8,482 nucleotides of DNA from CAYSVN01 sp964434585 (GCA_964434585.1 CAYSVN010000051.1:1-8482), one strand, 5' to 3'. Positions 1-6,014 are shown, counted from the first letter of the stretch. Notes: generated by a model not told the origin, from the sequence alone. Translations and numbers: made by a program.

Positions 1-51
1 AGTAAAGCCTTCAATTATTACACTACAACAATGTAGGGAAATCATGAATAG

Positions 52-84
52 TCGCGAGTAAACGAAGTAAGCTCTTACGCGCGA
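52..84. repeat. Imperfect hairpin, 9 of 10 bp
   Basis: Bases 52-61 (TCGCGAGTAA) pair with 75-84 (TTACGCGCGA), with one A-G mismatch, around a 13-base loop. A smaller alternative hairpin, GTAAG-CT-CTTAC, lies at 67-78. On the plus strand the hairpin is followed by a T-rich but interrupted stretch; on the minus strand there is no T-tract, so it is not a convincing terminator for the gene at 211-1098. Confidence 0.5.
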
Positions 85-105
85 TTATTTTGGTTCATTT
101 TTGCT

Positions 106-128
106 CCTCGACTTTGCTCGGGATGACA
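106..128. repeat. REP-like element (minus strand TGTCATCCCGAGC...)
   Basis: Read on the minus strand, the segment resembles the dispersed bacterial repeat of the type TGTCATCCCGAGCGAAGTCGAGG. The core CCCGA pairs with TCGAGG (one A bulged) around a six-base loop at 106-122. That this is a repeat rests on remembered similarity to intergenic elements in many genomes; a second copy of the same kind is seen at 161-181. Confidence 0.45.
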
Positions 129-160
129 CGTTAATTAATAGAATGCTAAAATTAGATTAT

Positions 161-181
161 CACAGTGAGCTTGCCGAACTG
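161..181. repeat. REP-like element (plus strand CACAGTGAGCTTGCCGAACTG)
   Basis: The plus strand from 163 has CAGT, then GAGCTTGCCGA, then ACTG, a small stem around a conserved core. It matches the general form of the common intergenic repeat with a GAGCTTGTCGA core flanked by complementary arms. It lies in opposite orientation to the element at 106-128, 30 bases past the stop of the neighbouring gene. Confidence 0.42.
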
Positions 182-210
182 AACAAAAGTGAACAAGAGT
201 ACAAGAATAT

Positions 211-1098
211 TTATTTACTTCTTTGTACAATCCTACTATGTAAGGTGGCAATATAGCCAATACCTAGTAGTAGTAGTAAAAGGTTCAACCCTGGGCCAGA
301 ACTACTAAGTTTTGGTGGTGTAGGTTTAACGGGGCTAACTACAGTTGGCGCCGGAATAGTAACAGCAACAGGTTCTGGCTCAATAGTAGGTTCAACGACA
401 GGTTCAACCGGAGCAATAATTTTCTCCTCCATAATTGGTGTAACGGTTGGTAGACTGTCTTCACCTAGGAGGTTTGCTAATCTATCTGCTAGTTGGTTAT
501 CCATCACAACTGGTTCGTTATCTTTAAAGATGGAGTCGGTGTCACCAGGCGTATCTGTGTCGCCAAATTGTGGCACATTAATATCGATAGTACTAGCCTG
601 CATGGTACGATGGCTAGGATTATTCCATAAAGAATTAGCAGTAGCTAATTCTTGCATATTTGTATTTGAATTAGCAATATTGAGGCCAATAAAAGGAATA
701 ATAGTTAAAAAGAGTAGAAGCATTCTTAATGGCATTTTATCTCCTGAGCTTAACCCAAAGAAAGCGTAGACAACATAGGCTAGTAGAACTCCAGGCAGTG
801 TCCATAGTACAGAGTACCATTGGCTAACCTTTAAAAATTCAGGACCAATATTTGTAAGTAATTGTAAAAGCGCCCAAAGAATTACCAATAAAAATGGCAC
901 CCAGTGTAATACCCAAAGCGTTGCTCCTCTTTCTCCTTTTTTACGGAGAAAAAGTAGCGCTACCCAACTGTAAAGCGCAGTAAGAACAAGCAGTGAAAGC
1001 CATGGCATAACTGTTGTATTAAGCGCTGGTAAGCTAGCAATTAAAAACCCAGTAATAAGGGTAAATAATGCAAGGAGAATATAAAGAAGTGTAATCAT
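211..1098 (-). CDS. Polytopic membrane protein with Pro/Glu-rich region and anchor-like C-terminus
   Basis: No family is recognised for this 295-residue protein. The N-terminal half holds about five membrane segments (roughly 4-22, 31-51, 60-82, 97-116 and 123-141). A long hydrophilic region follows (142-265), first Asn/Asp/Thr-rich with DTDTPGDTD, then a Pro/Glu/Val-rich stretch (220-262) like the extended spacers of surface proteins. The end is LSSSGPG (264-270), a hydrophobic helix (271-286) and a basic tail (HSRIVQRSK). Motif, helix and basic tail resemble a degenerate sortase or rhombosortase-type sorting signal, with LSSSG in place of LPXTG; it may equally be just a sixth membrane helix. 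It has its own promoter and no Shine-Dalgarno sequence, and is followed by a 210-base stretch without genes. Confidence 0.75.
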   Translation of the reverse strand: MITLLYILLALFTLITGFLIASLPALNTTVMPWLSLLVLTALYSWVALLFLRKKGERGATLWVLHWVPFLLVILWALLQLLTNIGPEFLKVSQWYSVLWTLPGVLLAYVVYAFFGLSSGDKMPLRMLLLFLTIIPFIGLNIANSNTNMQELATANSLWNNPSHRTMQASTIDINVPQFGDTDTPGDTDSIFKDNEPVVMDNQLADRLANLLGEDSLPTVTPIMEEKIIAPVEPVVEPTIEPEPVAVTIPAPTVVSPVKPTPPKLSSSGPGLNLLLLLLGIGYIATLHSRIVQRSK

Positions 1099-1121
1099 AT
1101 CTATAAAGAAGAAAGGAGGAT

Positions 1122-1150
1122 ATTATGCACAATTAAAACTAGTAAGTCAA
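1122..1150 (-). promoter_or_regulatory. Sigma70-type promoter for the 295-residue membrane protein
   Basis: Minus strand -35 TTGACT (1145-1150, five of six) and -10 CATAAT (1122-1127, five of six) are separated by exactly 17 bases. The start of transcription would be near 1115, leaving about 16 bases of leader before the ATG at 1098. It lies wholly in the 59-base gap after corA. Confidence 0.68.
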
Positions 1151-1157
1151 GTACAGA

Positions 1158-2069
1158 TTAAATCCATTTTCTTACGATAAAGTAAATCATCATCACAATA
1201 AGTAAGACAATCATTACACTTAAAATGCCAGAGAATGCCAGTGGAGAGTTTGCGTATGGCAACGAGACATTCATACCATAAAGACCGGTAATAAGCGTAA
1301 GAGGCAGCATGGTGACCGAAAAAATGGTCAGCACACGAATGATGTTATTTGTTCGGTGTGAAATCCAAGATTCATGCGTGTCTTGCAGAACATCAATCAT
1401 TTCTTTGGCTGTATCAAGTAGCGACCATTGCCGTTCAATATCATCAAGAACATCATCAAAATAAAGTGCTAAATCTTCGCTAACAAATTTTCGTGATTTG
1501 TGTTCTAGGGTGGCAATAACTGAACGTTGTGGCAAAAGAATGCTTCGAATAGAAATAGTATTACGCTTAAGAGTCATAATATCGCGCAAAACGTTACCAT
1601 CTCCACTTGTTTCAAATAAGTCTTTTTCAATAAGTCGTACTTGTTTATGGATCTGGTCTACTAAAGGAAATACTCCATTAAATAAACGGTACATTAACAG
1701 ATATAAAAAGTAGCCTGTCCCCTGCCCTAATGTTTCTTTGCGCTCTGGTAGAGACTGCTTAATAGAACTCCAAAGCTTATCAAGAACATCAATCTTACCT
1801 TTATGTAGTGTGATAATATAATCGTTACCAATAAAAACATTTAATTCTTCTTTAATAATACGCCCAGTTTTCTTTTGCCTATAGGGAATATGAAACACAA
1901 TAAACAGATAATCAGGATATTCTTCAATTTTTGGACGCTCATGCAAAGAAAGACAATCAGCAATATCTAGTTCGTGAAAATCATATTTTTTCTGAAGTTT
2001 TTCATAAGTAGACCCATTAGGGTTAGGGTCATCATGCCAAGTAATGCCTTTATAGGTTAACGATCGCAT
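1158..2069 (-). CDS. corA: CorA-family divalent cation (Mg2+) channel
   Basis: CorA proteins form pentameric channels that bring Mg2+ (in some members Co2+ or Ni2+) across the cytoplasmic membrane. The 303-residue protein has a large soluble N-terminal alpha/beta domain and long helices up to about residue 240, then two C-terminal membrane helices at about 243-262 and 278-298. The family signature GMN stands at 265-267, directly after helix 1 in LYGMNV, and the protein ends with the usual short basic tail (VRKWI). The external loop after GMN (SLPYANSPLAF) has no acidic residue, unlike the MPEL-type loops of classic CorA, so ion selectivity should not be assumed. Zn exporter-like (ZntB) members share this fold. 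It is the last gene of the lgt cluster; the next gene has its own promoter. No Shine-Dalgarno sequence. Confidence 0.93.
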   Translation of the reverse strand: MRSLTYKGITWHDDPNPNGSTYEKLQKKYDFHELDIADCLSLHERPKIEEYPDYLFIVFHIPYRQKKTGRIIKEELNVFIGNDYIITLHKGKIDVLDKLWSSIKQSLPERKETLGQGTGYFLYLLMYRLFNGVFPLVDQIHKQVRLIEKDLFETSGDGNVLRDIMTLKRNTISIRSILLPQRSVIATLEHKSRKFVSEDLALYFDDVLDDIERQWSLLDTAKEMIDVLQDTHESWISHRTNNIIRVLTIFSVTMLPLTLITGLYGMNVSLPYANSPLAFSGILSVMIVLLIVMMIYFIVRKWI

Positions 2070-2087
2070 ATAGCAGGATTAATACAA

Positions 2088-2486
2088 TTAAGAACGTTTC
2101 TTTTTTGGAAGGTATTTATCACGAGGATCATTTACCTTAACTTCTTCAACAACAGTATAATGCTTATTAGTGAATTTTCTCCATTGTAGTATGGCGATAG
2201 CAACGAAAGTAGCTCCCCATAAAATCCACCAAATACGCATAGAAAGATACAAAATACCTTCTGCGCGCGAAACAGCTAAAACAACACCAATAAAGCCGTA
2301 CCATTGCAGAATAGAAGGCCAAGATTTTGTAAGTTTACGTGTTTGTTTATTAGATTGTTTAGAAATCCACTTACGTAAGTAGTAAGAGATAATAATAAAA
2401 AGCACACAAACAACTAAAAAAGTTGCAACGCTAGTACTAGAGTATGGAGTGGTGCCGTTGTTAGGCCAAAAAAGGTAGCTGAGCAT
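2088..2486 (-). CDS. Small membrane protein with about three helices, function unknown
   Basis: This 132-residue protein is not one I recognise. Hydrophobic segments lie at about 18-37, 58-72 and 84-101, with a basic stretch between the first two (RKWISKQSNKQTRKLTK). The tail (102-132) is hydrophilic and ends DPRDKYLPKKKRS, a strongly basic cytoplasmic-looking end. Small helical proteins with such Lys/Arg tails are common among uncharacterised CPR membrane proteins, which is an impression and not a family call. It sits between another small membrane protein (gap 11 bases) and corA (gap 18 bases) and is probably cotranscribed with both. No Shine-Dalgarno sequence precedes the ATG. Confidence 0.72.
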   Translation of the reverse strand: MLSYLFWPNNGTTPYSSTSVATFLVVCVLFIIISYYLRKWISKQSNKQTRKLTKSWPSILQWYGFIGVVLAVSRAEGILYLSMRIWWILWGATFVAIAILQWRKFTNKHYTVVEEVKVNDPRDKYLPKKKRS

Positions 2487-2497
2487 AGTAGAAATTG

Positions 2498-2914
2498 TTA
2501 AGAATTAGAATGAGAAGAGGTGTTAGGGCTTTTCTTTTTTTGTTTAGTTTCTGTGGAAGCCTTTGTGCTTTTTGGTACTTCATGAGAAGAAAAAAGCGGT
2601 GTCGGATGTCGCAATTCTTCCACTTCAAATGCTAATTCATTTACCAGCATCGAAAGCTCTCTTTGTGCAATAGTACGCGCTGGCCTAATAAGTAGGTAAA
2701 GTAAAAAGCCAACAATAGGAAGCGCAGTAACGAGTAAAATACTAAAAAGCATGTACAGTAGTGAATTTGTACGCAAAAGAATATCACGCGTAGAGTACAG
2801 AATTAAGTACACCAGCAAGGCACCCAGCGAAAGGACACCAGCTTGCTGTAAGCGTAAAAATGGCTCATCAAGAAAAAATTCGGTAGCCGTTGTAAGTAAA
2901 GTAGTTAAATCCAT
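2498..2914 (-). CDS. Small two-helix membrane protein, function unknown
   Basis: I do not recognise a family for this 138-residue protein. Two hydrophobic segments lie at about 25-41 and 52-76, separated by a short basic loop (STRDILLRTN). After the second helix comes IRPARTIAQRE and a short amphipathic, Glu-rich helix (about 85-102), then a hydrophilic tail rich in Ser, Thr and Lys (110-138) that looks disordered. The positive charges after helix 2 and between the helices make topology ambiguous. The start lies 8 bases after the lgt stop and the stop is 11 bases before the next gene, so it is very likely in one operon with lgt and corA. No Shine-Dalgarno sequence. Confidence 0.75.
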   Translation of the reverse strand: MDLTTLLTTATEFFLDEPFLRLQQAGVLSLGALLVYLILYSTRDILLRTNSLLYMLFSILLVTALPIVGFLLYLLIRPARTIAQRELSMLVNELAFEVEELRHPTPLFSSHEVPKSTKASTETKQKKKSPNTSSHSNS

Positions 2915-2922
2915 AATAGAGT

Positions 2923-3846
2923 TTAAAGGTCAGGATGTTTTTGTCGATGGACAATAACGTACACAATGGTACTTAAAAGTCCAAGCAGTGACAAGAACTG
3001 ACTAAAGCGTAATTCAAAAGTATCAAATGGCAAAGAGCCACGCATAAGAATATAGCCACCAAACACAATAAGTAGTATTGTTTGTGCAATGGTAATAACA
3101 CGCTTAGAAAGCCTTGTTTCAAAGTATGCAAAAATACCTAAGGATACAAATAGTAGCGTTAAAATAATCATATCAAAGTAACTTGCAAATACAGGAATCA
3201 TAAAGTCTCCTCTAAACGTCTCTAGTGCCACGATAGATAAGCTGGTAATAACAATTCCCCATAATGTCTCTGCGCCAGCACGTAATTTATACTTGCGGAT
3301 AATAAGGAGTAAAAATGTAATGGTAATAAATGTAATAACGTAATAAAGCTGAACCGGATGAATAGGAGTAGCGTAACGAACACTCATAGAGTCGTACGTA
3401 ACACCAATAAAGCTATCTGTAGGACTACCATATGATGTGCCAGCAACGAATCTTCCTAGCCAATCAAATGCCATACCAAGCGTAGTTGCAGGCAGTAGTA
3501 CATCAAGCCATTGTAAAAATGTACTACGTTGCTTCCTGTTAAGCAGGTAAAGAACAATAGCAATTCCAATCATGCCGCCTAAATAGCTAAATCCCCCATC
3601 CCAAATAATAAAGCTACGTAATGGGTCTTTAGTATAAAGTCGGTATTGAGCAACGATAGCAAATATGCGACCGCATAATAAAAATGCTAAAACGTAATAC
3701 CAGCCTTTTTCTAAAAAGTGTTTTAAGTGAAGATGTTGTGATTGAGCCAGTTTAAGGAAAAAATGGATAGAAAACCAAATACCAAAAAGTAAAAAAAGTA
3801 AACGTGTCCAAACAATAAAAGGCCCAAACTGGAATGCTTCAAACAT
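2923..3846 (-). CDS. lgt: Prolipoprotein diacylglyceryl transferase
   Basis: Lgt moves diacylglycerol from phosphatidylglycerol to the lipobox cysteine of prolipoproteins, the first step of lipoprotein maturation, in the cytoplasmic membrane. The 307-residue polytopic protein shows the family landmarks: WDGGFSYLGGMIG (82-94), the Lgt signature region GRFVAGTSYG (131-140) with Arg132, ATPIHPVQLY (159-168), and the late ETFRGD (209-214) whose Arg212 matches the second essential arginine. In E. coli the GG-loop contains His103; here that position is Leu89. The protein is slightly longer than the usual ~290 because of hydrophobic segments after residue 250. It heads a tight cluster with two small membrane proteins and corA. 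A -10-like TATACT (3856-3861) ends nine bases before the ATG without a -35, so a near-leaderless transcript or read-through from thrS are both possible. The lipoprotein at 6015-6755 is an obvious substrate. Confidence 0.93.
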   Translation of the reverse strand: MFEAFQFGPFIVWTRLLFLLFGIWFSIHFFLKLAQSQHLHLKHFLEKGWYYVLAFLLCGRIFAIVAQYRLYTKDPLRSFIIWDGGFSYLGGMIGIAIVLYLLNRKQRSTFLQWLDVLLPATTLGMAFDWLGRFVAGTSYGSPTDSFIGVTYDSMSVRYATPIHPVQLYYVITFITITFLLLIIRKYKLRAGAETLWGIVITSLSIVALETFRGDFMIPVFASYFDMIILTLLFVSLGIFAYFETRLSKRVITIAQTILLIVFGGYILMRGSLPFDTFELRFSQFLSLLGLLSTIVYVIVHRQKHPDL

Positions 3847-3903
3847 GCGAGATGTAGTATAAAGCGTCTGACTAAAATTTGATAGTATTTTCAGTGTTTT
3901 GAT

Positions 3904-4010
3904 AAACGTTGCAGGCGTGGCAGAGGTGTAAAAGGTTTTCTCAGTTTATATACATAATAAACTAAAGCCCTTCTTACACCTCTGAAACCTTTTTAACTTC
4001 TGCAACGTTT
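3904..4010. repeat. Nested and crossing inverted repeats across the thrS end and the thrS-lgt gap
   Basis: Four complementary pairs occur in 107 bases. A: 3904-3914 with 4000-4010, 11 bp perfect. B: 3921-3931 with 3974-3984, 11 bp perfect, its right arm ending at the thrS stop. C: 3930-3938 with 3985-3993, 9 bp perfect. D: 3943-3949 with 3957-3963, 7 bp and a 7-base loop. A encloses the rest and D is innermost, but B and C cross each other, which is a pseudoknot topology; alternatively B and C are exclusive (they share two bases). The right arms of A, B and C encode the end of ThrRS (AEVKKVSEV). No U-tract follows, so it is not a standard terminator. It may limit read-through into lgt or protect the thrS mRNA 3' end. 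Confidence 0.75.
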
Positions 4011-5818
4011 GATTGCCCTCCAAATCGAAGCTCCAATGCGCGTGAGTCTCTATCATCGACAACGCCGCTTATAAACTCATCCTTATCAACGCTCACTTGC
4101 TCTTTTGTAACCACGTTACGCACAGCAAGTGTATTACCACTCACTTCTTCGTCTCCAATAACTAGTAGATATGGAATGCGCTGCTTTTCTCCAACGCGAA
4201 TACGTTTTCCAAGGCTATCACTGGAGTCCATAATTTCTACACGCATTCCTTGCTGCTGCAACGCGCCTGCTACCTGTGTTGCATATTCCATATGTGGGTC
4301 GGCAACTGGCAGTAATGCTACTTGTGTTGGCGCTAGCCATAGTGGAAACATGCCGTAAATATGCTCTAGGTAAATAGAAAGAAATCGTTCTAATGAACCC
4401 ATAATAGCAGCATGAATCATATTAATACGTTCCTTGTCGCCATCTTCGTTAATACAATGTAGGTCAAAGTTTTCTGGTTGAATAAAATCTAACTGAATTG
4501 TAGCTACTTGCCACTCACGGCCAATACTATCTTTAGTAACAAAGTCAATCTTTGGACCATAAAACGCAGCTTCACCAATTTCTTCAATAGCATCTACACC
4601 ACGTTCTTTTGCAAGCTCGCGTAAGGCACTTTCTGCTTTTCCCCAGCCTTCTGGTGTGCCCATGTAGTTATCAAAGTTATCGGGGTCATGTAGCGATAGC
4701 CTTACTTGTAAATCATTGAAACCAACTACACTATAAAACGTATCAATAATATCCCAAATTTTTAGGAATTCATCTTTAATTTGGCTATCTCGACAAAAGA
4801 CATGCGCATCATCTTGCGCGAACGCGCGCGTTCGGCTTAATCCATGTAATTCACCCGATTGCTCATCGCGGTAGCAGGTAGTTGTTTCGGCATAGCGTTT
4901 TGGCATGTCTTTGTAACTACGTGGCAGGCTGTCAAAAATCTGAGTGTGATGCGGACAGTTCATTGGCTTCATAGCAAATTCATGCCCTTCACGGGTTTCA
5001 ATTTTAAAAAGCTCATCACTAAATTTCTGCCAGTGGCCAGAGGCTTCATAAAGGTCTTTTTTGGTTATATGTGGAATACTTACTTTTTCGTAGCCTTTGT
5101 TGTAACGTAGCTCCCACACAAAATCATCTAGCAGGTTCTTAACTAAGGTACCACGTGGTGACCAAAGTGGTAACCCTGGGCCAACAAGTTCAGAAAACGT
5201 AAAGAGGTCTAGTGCTTTTCCAAGCTTACGGTGATCTCTTTTTTTAGCTTCATTAAGCATAACTTGGTGAGCTTTAAGGTCATCTTTACTACCAAAAGCG
5301 TGTACATAAATACGGGTAAGCTGCTCTCGCGACTCATCCCCTCTCCAGTATGCACCAGCTAGCGAATGTAATTTAAAGCCATCAGCTGGAATATCTTTAA
5401 GGTTTTGCACATGTCCACCCTTACAAAGGTCTACAAATGTTTCGTTGCCATCACGATCTATATTAGTATAATTGGTAACTTCAGTTTCTCCTTTTTTTGC
5501 TAAGTCTTCAATTAACTCTATTTTAAATTGCTGCTTACGTTCTTTCCAAAAAGCCAGTGCATCATCAATACTCAGTGTCGTAAATTCAAACGTTTGTCCT
5601 TTGTTAATAATTGTACGCATTTCTTTACCAAGTCGCTTAAAGTCATCATCAGAAATTGGTTCTGCAAACATAAAGTCGTAATAACAACCTGTATCAATTG
5701 GTGGGCCAATAGCAAGTTTGGTATCTGGCCATAAGTTTAGCACTGCTTGTGCTAGCACATGCGATAAGCTGTGACGAATGCAATAGAGATCGTCGATTTC
5801 TGATTCTTGATGAGACAT
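3974..5818 (-). CDS. thrS: Threonyl-tRNA synthetase lacking the TGS domain
   Basis: ThrRS charges tRNA-Thr with threonine in the cytoplasm. This 614-residue protein starts straight at the editing (second additional) domain: RHSLSH gives His16 and His20, and DLCKGGH gives Cys132 and His136, the four residues that hydrolyse Ser-tRNA-Thr. The class II core follows, with the catalytic zinc ligands Cys288 (MKPMNCP), His339 (QDDAHVF) and His469 (NMIHA), and motif 2 around YRDEQSGELHG. The anticodon-binding domain runs from about 496 to 590. E. coli ThrRS (642 residues) has an extra N-terminal TGS domain of about 60 residues, absent here. A tail of about 24 residues (591-614) extends past the anticodon-binding fold, and its last codons belong to an inverted-repeat structure. 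The gene is preceded by a Thr leader peptide and attenuator, so it is probably induced by Thr-tRNA shortage. ATG start; no Shine-Dalgarno sequence. Confidence 0.98.
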   Translation of the reverse strand: MSHQESEIDDLYCIRHSLSHVLAQAVLNLWPDTKLAIGPPIDTGCYYDFMFAEPISDDDFKRLGKEMRTIINKGQTFEFTTLSIDDALAFWKERKQQFKIELIEDLAKKGETEVTNYTNIDRDGNETFVDLCKGGHVQNLKDIPADGFKLHSLAGAYWRGDESREQLTRIYVHAFGSKDDLKAHQVMLNEAKKRDHRKLGKALDLFTFSELVGPGLPLWSPRGTLVKNLLDDFVWELRYNKGYEKVSIPHITKKDLYEASGHWQKFSDELFKIETREGHEFAMKPMNCPHHTQIFDSLPRSYKDMPKRYAETTTCYRDEQSGELHGLSRTRAFAQDDAHVFCRDSQIKDEFLKIWDIIDTFYSVVGFNDLQVRLSLHDPDNFDNYMGTPEGWGKAESALRELAKERGVDAIEEIGEAAFYGPKIDFVTKDSIGREWQVATIQLDFIQPENFDLHCINEDGDKERINMIHAAIMGSLERFLSIYLEHIYGMFPLWLAPTQVALLPVADPHMEYATQVAGALQQQGMRVEIMDSSDSLGKRIRVGEKQRIPYLLVIGDEEVSGNTLAVRNVVTKEQVSVDKDEFISGVVDDRDSRALELRFGGQSNVAEVKKVSEV

Positions 5819-5851
5819 AAGTAAGTTTGATAAGTAGTAAAAGCAGGATAC

Positions 5852-5880
5852 AAAAAAATAACCCCCAGCGGTAGGGAGTT
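5852..5880 (-). terminator. Intrinsic terminator (3:4 hairpin) in the thrS leader
   Basis: On the minus strand AACTCCC (5874-5880) and GGGGGTT (5860-5866) form a 7-bp stem with one G-U pair and a 7-base loop, followed by one A and then seven T (5852-5858). It lies 33 bases before the thrS ATG, and would also stop transcripts arriving from the lipoprotein gene. The stem is short, as suits a conditional terminator. Confidence 0.8.
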
Positions 5881-5921
5881 TTATAAATAGTTAACAGTTA
5901 CTCCCTACGACAATGTCGTGG
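5852..5921 (-). promoter_or_regulatory. Ribosome-mediated transcription attenuator of thrS (stems 1:2, 2:3, 3:4)
   Basis: Four RNA segments can pair in mutually exclusive ways. Segment 1 (5915-5921, inside the last Thr codons) pairs with 5904-5911 through CCACGAC with GTCGTAGG, one A bulged. Segment 2 (5900-5908, GTAGGGAGT) pairs perfectly over 9 bp with segment 3 (5871-5879, ACTCCCTAC), with a 21-base loop. Segment 3 (5874-5880) also pairs over 7 bp with segment 4 (5860-5866) to form the terminator. If charged Thr-tRNA is scarce, a ribosome stalled in the Thr run masks segment 1, 2:3 forms and thrS is transcribed. If Thr-tRNA is plentiful, the ribosome reaches the stop codon in segment 2, 3:4 forms and transcription ends. 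The pairings are read directly from the sequence; the mechanism follows from the known trp/his/thr attenuators. No T-box consensus is present. Confidence 0.88.
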
Positions 5922-5958
5922 TGGTTGTAGTAACGGTAGTGGTATTCTTTATAATCAC
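5905..5958 (-). CDS. Threonine-rich leader peptide of the thrS attenuator
   Basis: This 18-codon reading frame starts with GTG and encodes MIIKNTTTVTTTTTTLS before a TAG stop. Nine of ten consecutive residues (6-15) are threonine, encoded by four ACC, two ACT, two ACA and one ACG, so every Thr-tRNA isoacceptor is sampled. It lies just upstream of a threonyl-tRNA synthetase gene. Its last Thr codons form one arm of RNA stem 1:2, and its stop codon (5905-5907) lies inside segment 2. This is the arrangement of E. coli thrL and other attenuator peptides, in which ribosome stalling, not the peptide, does the regulating. No ATG exists in this frame nearby; a TTG at 5974-5976 would add six residues and is the alternative start. 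No Shine-Dalgarno sequence is seen, as for the other genes here. The frame and composition are clear; translation is inferred. Confidence 0.9.
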   Translation of the reverse strand: MIIKNTTTVTTTTTTLS

Positions 5959-5966
5959 TAGTTTGA

Positions 5967-5995
5967 AGTATATCAAAATTTCTAAATGCCTACAA
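5967..5995 (-). promoter_or_regulatory. Candidate promoter for the thr leader and thrS
   Basis: The minus strand has a -10 box TATACT (5967-5972, one mismatch) preceded at 17 bases by TTGTAG (5990-5995, only TTG matches the -35 consensus). The transcription start predicted from the -10 lies at about 5959-5961, one to three bases before the GTG of the leader peptide, which would make the leader transcript practically leaderless. The -35 is weak, so transcription could also enter from the lipoprotein gene upstream. Confidence 0.45.
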
Positions 5996-6014
5996 TATTT
6001 TTTATGCCTAGAAT

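Noticed and set aside
52..84. Intrinsic terminator for the gene at 211-1098
   Set aside because: In the minus direction the hairpin is not followed by a T-tract and it lies more than 120 bases past the stop.
1..210. A CRISPR array or tRNA in the terminal gap
   Set aside because: There are no regularly spaced direct repeats and no cloverleaf with a CCA-type end; only small imperfect hairpins are visible.
530..769. Plus-strand frames opposite the large genes, for example here and at 4859-5110
   Set aside because: They lie antisense within clear minus-strand genes and show no family motifs or start signals.
3856..3861. A firm promoter for lgt at TATACT
   Set aside because: No -35 match occurs at 15 to 18 bases, so it is only mentioned with lgt and not listed as a feature.
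5852..5958. A T-box riboswitch in front of thrS
   Set aside because: The T-box consensus (AGGGTGGNACCGCG) and the large stem I are absent, and the leader is too short; the Thr-rich frame explains the region better.
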